NCBI GenBank assembly: GCA_025617375.2
Contig: JAMYGW020000030.1
Coordinates: 1-27,270, forward strand
Length of the DNA: 27,270 bases
Source of the DNA: Acarospora socialis
Taxonomy: Eukaryota; Ascomycota; Lecanoromycetes; Acarosporales; Acarosporaceae
Direction: 5' to 3'
Shown in pieces: positions 8,453-15,977 of this stretch. A program made the position numbers and the translations under genes. A model generated the notes under the pieces. That model searched no databases and was not told the DNA's origin. It saw only the letters and a program-made list of their open reading frames with translations. How positions within the stretch are numbered: the stretch's first letter is position 1; every line of letters begins with the position of its first letter.

Positions 8453-9687
8453 CAGGGCCATTCAGTTCTGCCGTAGCAGCCTGGGCGTGAGCGGCGGCGG
8501 GGTGACGTGACGGCTGTATGGAGGCGACCTTCCCGCTTTGTGAGGTCGCCTGGTGCCATTCGCTTTCCTGCTTGCCGCACTCGCCGAGATGCCCGACCCG
8601 CGCCGTGCCCAAGGCCAGCGCTACAGCATGCGGCATCTGCTGCTGTTCTCGGTCCTGGCCACGCTCGCGGGCGCGACCTCCTACCAGAAGATCGTCGCCT
8701 TTATCGCCCTGCAGCGCGAGCGCCTCAACGCCATCTTCGGCGCTTGCTTCCGGCGTGCTCCGGCGGTGAATACGCTGCGGCACTTGTTCCTGGCGCTCGG
8801 CTGTGACGATCTCGAAGCCGCCTTTCGCCGCCATGCCTGCGACCTGGACGCACATGGCAGGCCGGAGGCACTGCGCACGGTCGCGCTCGATGGCAAGACG
8901 CTGCGTGGCAGCTTTGACCACCTGACCGACCGCAAGGCGGTCCACGTGCTCAGCGCCTTCGCCAGCGACGCCGCCCTGGTCCTGGCGCATCAGGAGTTGG
9001 CCGGGGCGCCGGACGAGATCGCGGCGGTGCCGAGGCTGATGGCCGAGCTTGGCCTCACGGGCGTGCTGTTCACTGCCGACGCGTTGCATTGTCAGAAGGA
9101 TGCCTTCGCACAGGCCGCGGCGACCGGAAATGTCTTGCTGGTCCGCGTCAAGGACAACCAGCCCACCTTGCACGCGACCCTGGCCGGGCTGTGCGCCGCG
9201 CAACATCCCTTCGACCATCATGAAACGATCGACCGCCACCGCCACGGTCGCCAGGAGCACCGCCGCGTCGAGGTGTTCGACACGGCGGGCCTTCTGGACG
9301 AACCCTGGCAGGCGCTGGTCGGCTGCGTCGCCCGGGTGTCGCGCCTGACCTACATCAAGGACACCCGCACCGGCCTGTGGGCCACGCGCGAGGAGGTCGG
9401 CTACTACCCCTGCCAGGCCCGCCACGGCGCCAAGGTCCTGGGCTGCGCCATTCGCTCTCACTGGGGCATCGAGAACCGCGCCCATTACGTCCGGGATGTG
9501 ACCCTGGGCGAGGACGCGAGCCGCATCCGCACCCGGCCCGGCATCATGGCCCGCATCCGCTCGGTCGCCCTCAACGTCCTGCGCGCCAACAGCGTCCAGA
9601 ACGTCAGCCTGGCACTCTACGCCAACGCCGTCAGCTTCGATCAGCTACTCGCTCTGGGAACCAAGTAATTAGAACTGAATGGCCCTG
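8453..9687 (+). mobile_element. ISAs1-family insertion sequence in the coupling-protein gene (copy 1)
   Basis: 1,235 bp with inverted repeats CAGGGCCATTCAGTTCT at both ends and a perfect 10-bp target duplication GCTGGCCGAC (8443-8452 and 9688-9697). Removing it restores the coupling-protein frame (LLAD followed by MIWDDAAP). Confidence 0.95.
8553..9668 (+). CDS. ISAs1-family transposase
   Basis: 371 residues from a GTG start (8553) preceded by GAGGTC. Family motifs in order: MPDPRRAQGQRYSMRHLLLF, TVALDGKTLRGSFD (first Asp), FTADALHCQKD (second Asp), VRVKDNQPTL, and SHWGIENRAHYVRDVTLGED (Glu region). Full length and uninterrupted. A decayed relative from the same family lies at 17466-18576 on the other strand. 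Confidence 0.94.
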   Translation: MPFAFLLAALAEMPDPRRAQGQRYSMRHLLLFSVLATLAGATSYQKIVAFIALQRERLNAIFGACFRRAPAVNTLRHLFLALGCDDLEAAFRRHACDLDAHGRPEALRTVALDGKTLRGSFDHLTDRKAVHVLSAFASDAALVLAHQELAGAPDEIAAVPRLMAELGLTGVLFTADALHCQKDAFAQAAATGNVLLVRVKDNQPTLHATLAGLCAAQHPFDHHETIDRHRHGRQEHRRVEVFDTAGLLDEPWQALVGCVARVSRLTYIKDTRTGLWATREEVGYYPCQARHGAKVLGCAIRSHWGIENRAHYVRDVTLGEDASRIRTRPGIMARIRSVALNVLRANSVQNVSLALYANAVSFDQLLALGTK

Positions 9688-10614
9688 GCTGGCCGACATG
9701 ATCTGGGACGATGCGGCGCCAATCGGCGGCAAGACGCTTGAGACATTCCTTGCGGGCATCACGACGCCAGAAGCGCAGATGAAGCACCTGCTGGCCAGCA
9801 TCGCGGCGAACACCCAAAGCAGCCTGGCCCGGCTGCTCGCCCGCACTCTGATGGGGCTGGCCGAAGAAACGTTCTCTGGTGCTTACTTTAACGCCACCAC
9901 GTTCGTTTCCTGGCTGTTCGATGACGCCGTGGCAGCGTTCCTGTCCGGCGGCGATTTCGAGCCGGCGGAGCTGCTGAGCGAGCGAACCACGGTGTTCGTG
10001 CAGGTCCCCATTCCGACGTTGCACGCCTCTCCTGCCGTCGTTCGGGTGGTGCTCGACGCCATCGCTTGGGCTTTCGTGGAGGCGGACGGGGACTATGCCC
10101 GGCGCTGCCTTCTCCAGACCGACGAGACGAAGCGCATCGGCCGAATGAACGTGCTTGATCTGGTGCTCGGCACCGGGCGCAAGTATGGCCTCACCCTGCA
10201 AATGGCCTGGCTGTCCGAGGCGGAGATTACCGAGACCTACGGCGACGGCGCCCTAGATTATTGGTTCGAGAACGTGTCCTGGCGCGCATACGGCGCCATC
10301 CGTGGCCGAAAGACAGCCGAGGGCGTGTCCAAGGAGCTGGGCGAGTATGCCGTGATCGCCACCAGCGAGGGCGACAACGCGGGCAGCTCGGGCAAGCCGG
10401 CAGAGATGGGGTCCAGGTCCAGCGGCACCAGTGCCAACCGGCACGAGGTCGCGCGGGCGCTGATCAAGGCGGACGAGCTGATGGAGGCACGCGACGACGA
10501 GCTGTTCGTCATCGCCCGGGGGCGGAAGCTCCGTTGCGGTCGAGCACTCTACTTCCGCCGGCCGGAGATGGTCGCGAAGGCCGGCGCCAACAGGTTCATC
10601 AACGGGAGCAAAGA

Positions 10615-11385
10615 ATGTCAGACCGTCCCATGACGCCAGCCGAGCAAGCCAGGGATTACGATCGCCATTGGGAGCGCCATCTTTGGCCCGGCGGCCCCCG
10701 CAGTCTGGAGTCGCAGGCCCGCGCCGAGGAACGTTACGAGCGGATGAGTTCTGATCCCGCTTTGGCTAAGAACGCCGCAGACAGCCTTAATGCCGCTGCT
10801 CATATGCGGAATTATGCTCAAAACTTCGGCCGGGGGCCTGACAGGGATATCGTGCTGGACGCTGCCAAGGAGCACGTCGATCAGGCTCGTAAAACGCGTA
10901 TGGCGAGCACCAGCGCCACCCCGAATGCCAGTGTCCAGACAGCATCTGAGCAAGCCGCTGATTACGAGCGCGTCAACGGCGCATTTGATCGAGCCAGGGC
11001 ACAGGAGGTGCGCCAACACGGTCCAGGCGGCTACCGCGGCGATCCTGGGGAGAGTGCGGCCGAGCGCCGGGCCGAGCGCCAAGGTGACGCCACGATGCAG
11101 CGCCTTGACCCTCCTGCTGCCAACGCAGCCGCGGCCGAGATCGCCAAGGACTTGGCCAATGCGCGGGTAGAGCGCGTGCTGGCGAGGTATGACAAGGCCC
11201 ATGCGGACGAGCACAAGGACAAGGCGCTTCAGCACCTTGCCGACGCCCGCGACGCGATGGCACGCCAGAACAGTGCCTCCGACTATTGGACCGCCAAGAT
11301 CGCCGCGGCGCCAGCACAGTCCTCCGGCGGCCAGGATGAGACCCAGCGCGCGGAAGCGCGGCGCGGGGTGGCGGCGAAGGTCTGA
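10615..11385 (+). CDS. Hydrophilic protein of unknown function downstream of coupling protein
   Basis: ATG 10615 after GGGAGCAAAGA; it overlaps the last 19 nt of the coupling-protein gene, so the two are co-translated in the intact plasmid. The 256-residue product is highly charged and alanine-rich with no membrane segment. Helical, possibly coiled-coil stretches occur at ERYERMSSDPALAKNAADSL and NARVERVLARYDKAHADEHK. I recognise no family. Position directly after a coupling-protein gene suggests a transfer-accessory role, but that is inference. Confidence 0.7.
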   Translation: MSDRPMTPAEQARDYDRHWERHLWPGGPRSLESQARAEERYERMSSDPALAKNAADSLNAAAHMRNYAQNFGRGPDRDIVLDAAKEHVDQARKTRMASTSATPNASVQTASEQAADYERVNGAFDRARAQEVRQHGPGGYRGDPGESAAERRAERQGDATMQRLDPPAANAAAAEIAKDLANARVERVLARYDKAHADEHKDKALQHLADARDAMARQNSASDYWTAKIAAAPAQSSGGQDETQRAEARRGVAAKV

Positions 11386-11753
11386 TGCAGGCACTATCGC
11401 GCCTGATGGATGCGGAGGCTGGCGCAATGATGGCACCACGCTGGGATGTGCGGCAGGGTCCAACTGTGGACTCTGCCGGGTCTCACCGTCTTGCCCCTTG
11501 GTCGGGACTAGGCGGCTGGCTGTATGTCGTGCTGCACGTCATCGCGAACGGCGTGCGCAGCCTCAGCGGGAACCTGCTGCTGGAAGTGTGCGCGCTGCTG
11601 GACCGGGTGGGGCGCATCGCCGTAGTTGGCGGCGCGATCCTCAGCTTCATCGCTGCACGGGATAACCAATGGATCATTGCCGGCTGGGCGGGCCTAGCCG
11701 CCGTGGGCGGGCTGCTCGCGGTAGGGTTGGCATCGCGTGCGCTGCCGGACTGA
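11385..11753 (+). CDS. Small membrane protein of unknown function
   Basis: Start ATG shares one base with the preceding stop (TGATG at 11383-11387), typical of translational coupling. Of 122 residues the last ~55 form two hydrophobic segments: RIAVVGGAILSFIAA and WIIAGWAGLAAVGGLLAVGL. The region before them (GGWLYVVLHVIANGVRSL) may be a third, weaker helix. No family recognised. Third gene in order behind the coupling protein. Confidence 0.7.
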   Translation: MQALSRLMDAEAGAMMAPRWDVRQGPTVDSAGSHRLAPWSGLGGWLYVVLHVIANGVRSLSGNLLLEVCALLDRVGRIAVVGGAILSFIAARDNQWIIAGWAGLAAVGGLLAVGLASRALPD

Positions 11754-11791
11754 TTAGGGACACACGCAACAAGTGTCATTGGAGGTGAGTT

Positions 11792-12040
11792 GTGGGTGAT
11801 CCGGGTCCGCAGGACAGAAATGCTGTGATAAGGGAAGCTGAGGCCGCTTTCGCACGGGGTATAACAGCGCTGTCACCTTGGGTGACAACTGCTGCTGCAC
11901 GAAGGGGTTGGAGAGCGACAATCAGGAACTTGGAGGAAAAGCAACGGCAGAGGCCGGCATCTGCTCCCGCGCAGCAGCAACCGGACCCAGCGCCGCTTGA
12001 TACGCAGAACGAACCGGACGGGGATGGCTGGCACCGCTGA
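11792..12040 (+). CDS. Small hypothetical protein
   Basis: 82 residues from a GTG start preceded by a near-perfect ribosome-binding site (GGAGGTGAG ending 5 nt upstream), which is the main reason to believe it. The N-terminal half is amphipathic (VIREAEAAFARGITAL), the C-terminal half is Gln/Pro/Asp-rich and looks disordered. No family recognised. It lies 38 bp behind the membrane protein and is followed by a large nested hairpin. Confidence 0.6.
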   Translation: MGDPGPQDRNAVIREAEAAFARGITALSPWVTTAAARRGWRATIRNLEEKQRQRPASAPAQQQPDPAPLDTQNEPDGDGWHR

Positions 12041-12064
12041 TCTTCTGCCAGCTTCCTGTTCGAC

Positions 12065-12121
12065 CCGCCGGAGGCGTGGTTGATGGCTCGGGACGCTTCC
12101 CGTCCCGACGCCCCCCGGCGG
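12065..12121. other. Nested GC-rich hairpin, terminator or structured RNA
   Basis: Three perfectly nested stems: CCGCCGG (12065-12071) with CCGGCGG (12115-12121), GGCG (12073-12076) with CGCC (12109-12112), and CGGGACG (12089-12095) with CGTCCCG (12101-12107) around a CTTCC loop. No T-tract follows on either strand, so a plain intrinsic terminator is not certain. The surrounding 12041-12372 holds no gene I can support. Confidence 0.55.
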
Positions 12122-12372
12122 CTGCGGCGCGCAACGCAGGTCAAGGTCGGCGCCGTTTGGCGCCGGGACCGGACCCACGCGCAGCGCCCGCTTGGGCGTG
12201 AGCATGGGGAGGACCCACACCTTGACCGAAGCGAGCACCACAGCATCCAAAGCTGCCGATGCTAGAACGTGGAGCAGCAGGATCATGTCTGGCCGAGCTG
12301 CACGCCATGGGCGACTCGACGTGACCGCCCAGGCACACCATATCCTTTGCCAGGATCAGGGAGCTGACTGAT

Positions 12373-12789
12373 ATGCCTATACGCGATGAGAAGGTCAACG
12401 CTCCCGCACCGGTCAGCAGGAGCACGAAAACAGGTTCAGCGCGCTTTAAGCCCAAGGTGCAGGCGGTGACCAAAGAAGCCACGGTGGAGATTATACGAGA
12501 CCAGCACGCCGCAGCGTCGAATTTCACAGCTACCGAAATGTTGGTCGGGCTTCAAGATATGTCAGAGTCGGTGGTGGTCAGCCGCGCTGCGGAGGTCGGG
12601 CCTGAAGCCAGGGTATTAGGTACTGTTGCATATAGGGCTGCGCGAAGACTCGTAGAACAGCGAGCAGATCAAAACAGGCCAGACCCGGAGGAGCTGGAAG
12701 TGCAGGCGCTCATGAACAGCGTCGATAAAGACCTCATGGAAATCCATCAGCGCATCGACCGGGTGCTTGCCCAATGGGACAACGGCTAG
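12373..12789 (+). CDS. Hypothetical 138-residue plasmid protein
   Basis: ATG 12373 with AGGGAG 13 nt upstream. The N-terminal ~35 residues are basic and proline-rich (APAPVSRSTKTGSARFKPKV); the rest is predicted mostly helical (ATEMLVGLQDMSESVVVSRA, then ALMNSVDKDLMEIHQRIDRV). GC content is visibly lower than in neighbouring genes, which suggests a different origin. No family recognised. Its 3' end overlaps or abuts a coiled-coil gene. Confidence 0.6.
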   Translation: MPIRDEKVNAPAPVSRSTKTGSARFKPKVQAVTKEATVEIIRDQHAAASNFTATEMLVGLQDMSESVVVSRAAEVGPEARVLGTVAYRAARRLVEQRADQNRPDPEELEVQALMNSVDKDLMEIHQRIDRVLAQWDNG

Positions 12790-13135
12790 GCTCTTGGCAG
12801 TCTCTGACTGGCCTGGAAAGGCCCTCTGGCTTTTCGACACCGTTAGGGAGATTACGAAAGCCGCAAAGAAACAGGGCGAGTCCATTGAGAAGCTCAAGGA
12901 AGACAACAACGCCCTGAAGGAACGCATCGCTCGTTTGGAAGAACGCTTAGAGAGCCGCGAGGAAGTGGTCGTGGCGAAGGCAGGCGCTGCGGCGAGCGTG
13001 GCCGCACAGCAGGTCGCCCTTGCTTCCGCTTCTGGGATCTACAGCCGTCTCGCCGTGTTGGAAGCACAGCGCGAGCCGCCACGCCACAGCCCGCGCCTGA
13101 CGGGGCGGCAAGCAAAAAAGGCAGACCCCGACTAA
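12767..13135 (+). CDS. Hypothetical coiled-coil protein
   Basis: The frame is open from a TTG at 12767; a second TTG near 12794 (LAVSDWPGK) is an equally possible start, and no ATG or strong ribosome-binding site decides. The clear feature is a long heptad region of about 60 residues: IEKLKEDNNALKERIARLEE, then RLESREEVVVAKAGAAASV. The C-terminus is basic. A hairpin (GCTGGT with ACCAGC, 13138-13157) directly follows the stop. Pairing with the preceding gene by overlap suggests they work together. Function unknown. Confidence 0.55.
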   Translation: MPNGTTARLLAVSDWPGKALWLFDTVREITKAAKKQGESIEKLKEDNNALKERIARLEERLESREEVVVAKAGAAASVAAQQVALASASGIYSRLAVLEAQREPPRHSPRLTGRQAKKADPD

Positions 13136-13496
13136 GGCTGGTAAACGTCAAACCAGCTACGGTGGCCGTAGGCGGTGGTGGTCGAAGTTGGCCGTACTGC
13201 CGGTGCGCACCACGACCCTGACCACGCCAGCACGCCATAGGCAACAGGAATTAAATCTGTCCTATAATGTGGATTATGGAAAGCGATTTGCAGTCCCAGT
13301 GAAGCAGAGCCGGGCTGAAAGCCAGTCATCGTGAGAGTTTTGCGGCGTGTGCGCCTGACAACTTCAAAATCGAAATCAAAGTGCGTGGCATCGGCGCGAC
13401 GGTCGGAGTTCTATACTTCCAGCGGGCGACGCTGGGCGGTGGATCGGGCAGAACCAAATCCTAATTGCCCTAATGTGGGGGAGAGACGCTGGCAAC
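13136..13496. other. Intergenic region between convergent gene groups
   Basis: No full gene is supported. It opens with the hairpin at 13138-13157. A TATAAT box at 13263-13268 has no good -35 partner. A plus-strand frame ending at TAA 13464 reads FKIEIKVRGIGATVGVLYF, which looks protein-like but has no start codon after an upstream TGA, so it may be a gene remnant. Confidence 0.4.
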
Positions 13497-13733
13497 CTAG
13501 CTCTTGGCCCTGGCCGCCTTGGTCAGCGTAGAGTGTATCCAGGCGCTGCGTGTCAGCCCCGCATCTTGCGCCTCGCGGGTGATCTCCTCCAGCAGTTCCG
13601 GGTCGATCCGCAGCATGATCGAGGTCTTGTTGGGTCGCTTGGCCATTGTCTTGGATGCCTTCTTACCTTCAATGAATGCGTCTTCCGATTGTATATCGGT
13701 TGTCTGTCGCCTGGGAATGCGAGCGATGGTCAT
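13497..13733 (-). CDS. Ribbon-helix-helix DNA-binding protein, partner of ParA
   Basis: 78 residues from ATG 13733, which lies 7 nt past the ParA stop with GAGG between them. The N-terminal ~35 residues are a flexible basic/polar tail; the C-terminal half is an RHH/Arc fold (KTSIMLRIDPELLEEITREA followed by RSAWIHSTLTKAAR). A small RHH protein directly behind parA is the layout of type Ib plasmid partition systems, where the RHH protein (ParG-like) binds the centromere and stimulates the ATPase. It could instead be a simple CopG-type repressor. The parA gene it depends on is truncated here. Confidence 0.75.
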   Translation of the reverse strand: MTIARIPRRQTTDIQSEDAFIEGKKASKTMAKRPNKTSIMLRIDPELLEEITREAQDAGLTRSAWIHSTLTKAARAKS

Positions 13734-13740
13734 TCGGTCC

Positions 13741-13876
13741 TCATTGGAAAGCGGCGGTGGTGAGGGCATCAATCTCGGCCGACGCCTTGGCATCGCGCCG
13801 GGCCATCTCGAATACGGCACGACCCGCGGCCTGCGCTTCCTGCCAGGCAACCCGGCTGTGGACGAGCACGCCCGAA
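13741..13876 (-). pseudogene. parA: ParA-family ATPase, C-terminal fragment cut by ISAzo13 copy 2
   Basis: About 43 residues remain before the TGA at 13741: SRVAWQEAQAAGRAVFEMA, then AKASAEIDAL. This matches the end of small Walker-type ParA partition ATPases (R-x-A-x-x-E-A-x-x-x-G-x-A-V, then an acidic E-I-x-A-L helix). The rest of the gene, including all nucleotide-binding motifs, is replaced by the ISAzo13 copy starting at 13879. The assignment rests on a short stretch plus the adjacent RHH gene. Confidence 0.65.
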
Positions 13877-13878
13877 TA

Positions 13879-14612
13879 AGGGTTCATCCGGAAACAAGCG
13901 CTCGGACTGACGGGTTGGTTGGTTGCAAGGTGTAGTTCCACTCGCCGTGAAAGGCGTCGCGGCTGATGTTGAGGCCGTCCATCTCTTGGTCGGACACGAC
14001 GATCCCCTTGGGATGGTCGGCGCTGTCCCAGCCGCAAACGCGATGCGTTTCGGCGAGCTCGCAGCGCACGGTCAGCCCGGTGTCGGTCGTCGTGGCGCCG
14101 ATCAGGTCGACGATGACGCGGTAGCTGACCAGCGGCCGGGCCTTCCAGTTCATCGTGACGAACGAGAACAGCCGGTGCTCGACCTTGTTCCACTTGCTGG
14201 TCCCGGGCGGCAGGTGGTGCACGGCGATCTCGATGCCCAACTCGTCGGCAAGGCGTTGCAGCTCACGTTTCCACAGCCGGACGCGCGAGCCGTTGCTTCC
14301 CCCGCCATCGGCAGTGATCACCAGCCGCGTGGCCTCCGGGTAGCGGGCGCTGCCGATCTCGGCCCACCAGCGGCGGATCGTCTGCACGGCGAACGCCGCG
14401 GTATCACAGCTCATGCCGACGCTGACCCATCCGGCATTGGCGGCGAGGTCGTAGACGCCATACGGCACCGCCCGGCCCAGCTCCTTGATCAGGAAGTCGT
14501 GCACCCGGACCTCCTCCGGCTCGCCCCGGGGACGCCATGCCTGGCCGGCGTTCTTGAAGTCGCCCACAAGCTCCTTCTTCTTGGTGTCCACCGAGATCAC
14601 CGGCTGGCCTGC
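13879..14612 (-). mobile_element. ISAzo13-family element, copy 2, truncated
   Basis: Nearly identical to 6165-6900 of copy 1 but inverted. The right end (AGGGTTCATCCGG) at 13879 borders a TA in parA. The homology stops at about 14612, where the IS3 element begins. The transposase frame (stop at 13884) keeps only the C-terminal ~240 residues with all three catalytic motifs; the N-terminal DNA-binding part is lost. Very few differences from copy 1 are visible (for example ADHPKG for ADYPKG and DQEM for DREM), so the copies are recent. Confidence 0.9.
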
Positions 14613-14696
14613 AGAGGTGGCCGGGGGAATTCGGACAGGTCGCTAAGTGGATTTTCTGCCTGAGCGCGGCGAGGATGCCGCGGATCAGGAGCGAGA

Positions 14697-15008
14697 ATGA
14701 CCAAGCGAGCACGCCGGAACCACAACCCGGCTTTCAAGGCGAAGGTGGCATTGGCAGCCATCAAGGGCGAGAAGACGCTGGCTGAGCTGGCGCAGTTGTA
14801 TGACGTTTATCCGAACCAGATCACGGCATGGAAGGCACACCTGCTTGAGGGGGCAGCCGGGGTATTCGGGTCCGGCTCTGCGGCCAAGGAGGTAGCGCCA
14901 GCGGTCGATGTGAAGACGCTGCACGCGAAGATCGGCGAGTTGACGCTGGAGAACGATTTTTTGTCCGGTGCGCTCGGCAAAGCGGGTTTGCTGAGCGCAA
15001 AGCGATGA
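14697..15008 (+). CDS. IS3-family transposase OrfA
   Basis: 103 residues. The N-terminal helix-turn-helix (FKAKVALAAIKGEKTLAELA, then YDVYPNQITAWKAHLLEG) binds the element ends, followed by a leucine-zipper-like segment (LHAKIGELTLENDFLSGAL). The stop overlaps the orfB ATG (ATGA at 15005-15008). A TTTTTTG heptamer at 14957-14963 precedes an open -1 frame that leads into orfB, so an OrfAB fusion by programmed -1 frameshifting is plausible, as is known for this family. Confidence 0.92.
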   Translation: MTKRARRNHNPAFKAKVALAAIKGEKTLAELAQLYDVYPNQITAWKAHLLEGAAGVFGSGSAAKEVAPAVDVKTLHAKIGELTLENDFLSGALGKAGLLSAKR

Positions 15009-15832
15009 TCGACCGCGACCATGGCTTGCCGCTGCGGCGGCAGGCGGAGCTGCTGCAGCTCAGCCGCAGCAGCCTCTACTACGAACCGCGTCCCGTGCCG
15101 GCGGCCGATCTCGCGGTCATGCGGCGCATTGACGAGCTGCACCTCGACCACCCGTTCGCGGGCAGCCGGATGATGCGTGACCTGCTGCGCGGCGAGGGCA
15201 CGGCGATCGGGCGGGAGCGGGTCGCGGCCATGATGCGGCGGATGGGCGTCGAGGCGATGTATCGCCGGCCCAACACGTCCAAGCCGGCTCCCGGGCACAA
15301 GATCTACCCGTATCTGCTGCGGGGCCTGGACGTCGTGCGGCCGAACCAGGTGTGGGCCATGGACATCACGTACATCCCAATGGCACGCGGCTTCGTTTAC
15401 CTGGCTGCCGTGCTGGACTGGTTCAGCCGGCGGGTGCTGTCCTGGCGCATCTCGATCACGATGGAAGTCGACTTCTGCTTGGACACGGTCGAGGAGGCGC
15501 TTGCCCGGCATGGCCGGCCGGACATCTTCAACACCGACCAGGGGAGCCAGTTCACCAGCGCCGGCTTCACCGGCCTGCTGCTCGGCAATGCCATCGCGGT
15601 CAGCATGGACGGCCGCGGCGCTTGGCGCGACAACGTGTTCGTCGAGCGGCTCTGGCGTTCGGTCAAATACGAGGAGGTCTACCTGCGAGCCTACGACAGC
15701 GTCGGCGAGGCACGCGCCTCGATCAGCCGGTATCTGGAGTTTTACAACCGCAAGCGCCCGCACTCGAGCCTTGACGCGCGGACGCCGGATCAAGCCTACT
15801 TCGGCCACCTGCCGCAGATCGCGGCAGCATAA
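15005..15832 (+). CDS. IS3-family transposase OrfB (integrase core)
   Basis: 275 residues. Contains an HTH_21-like stretch ([20 protein letters not shown]) and the rve integrase fold with the DDE triad: Asp in [20 protein letters not shown], Asp in [12 protein letters not shown], and Glu in the [16 protein letters not shown] region. [11 protein letters not shown] is a family hallmark. Full length, uninterrupted. Expression is coupled to OrfA by the ATGA overlap or by frameshifting. Confidence 0.94.
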   Translation: MIDRDHGLPLRRQAELLQLSRSSLYYEPRPVPAADLAVMRRIDELHLDHPFAGSRMMRDLLRGEGTAIGRERVAAMMRRMGVEAMYRRPNTSKPAPGHKIYPYLLRGLDVVRPNQVWAMDITYIPMARGFVYLAAVLDWFSRRVLSWRISITMEVDFCLDTVEEALARHGRPDIFNTDQGSQFTSAGFTGLLLGNAIAVSMDGRGAWRDNVFVERLWRSVKYEEVYLRAYDSVGEARASISRYLEFYNRKRPHSSLDARTPDQAYFGHLPQIAAA

Positions 15833-15977
15833 CCATCGCCGCTGCTGGCGAGGCGTCGCTCCGGTCGGGCTACGCCCTTCCTGCGCACCGCCCCACCAGC
15901 GGCATCACACGATAACAACCGGCAGAGGCTCCACTCAACCAAAGCGAAACGGTGTCTCGACGAAGCCGGCCACCTCA

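Larger units (their letters stand above)
6903..10633 (+). pseudogene. T4SS coupling protein (VirD4/TraG/TraD-like), truncated and split by two IS elements
   Basis: Three in-register exon-like pieces encode one conjugative coupling ATPase, the inner-membrane motor that passes relaxase-DNA to the secretion channel. Piece 1 (6903-7516) carries Walker A SGSGGGKTSAM. Piece 2 (8411-8452, RNLVACLLAD) lies between the IS5 and ISAs1 elements. Piece 3 (9698-10633) has FNATTFVSWLFDDAVAAF, a Walker-B-like LLQTDETKRIG and LTLQMAWLSEAEITETYGDG. Each IS leaves a target duplication whose removal restores frame. The N-terminal membrane segments are missing: upstream of piece 1 is the ISAzo13 element, and across it the frame meets a stop with no start codon. 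Family is confident; as it stands the gene is dead. Confidence 0.88.
14614..15976 (+). mobile_element. IS3-family insertion sequence
   Basis: The ends share GAGGTGGCCGG (14614-14624; reverse complement at 15966-15976) and then diverge moderately. The element holds the standard orfA/orfB pair. The flanks differ (truncated ISAzo13 on the left, IS50-like transposase on the right), so no target duplication is seen and at least one flank has been rearranged. Confidence 0.8.

Noticed and set aside
12141-12527. Minus-strand frame with a hydrophobic start in the gap before the 138-residue gene
   Set aside because: Overlaps the better supported plus-strand gene and the hairpin; tail is low-complexity and there is no ribosome-binding site.
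13263-13268. Consensus TATAAT as a strong promoter
   Set aside because: No acceptable -35 element at the correct spacing and no supported gene downstream on that strand.
15501-15977. Long upstream extension of the IS50-like transposase frame
   Set aside because: It is the IS3 orfB and its 3' flank read in another frame; composition and motifs belong to orfB, and the transposase homology begins at 15978.
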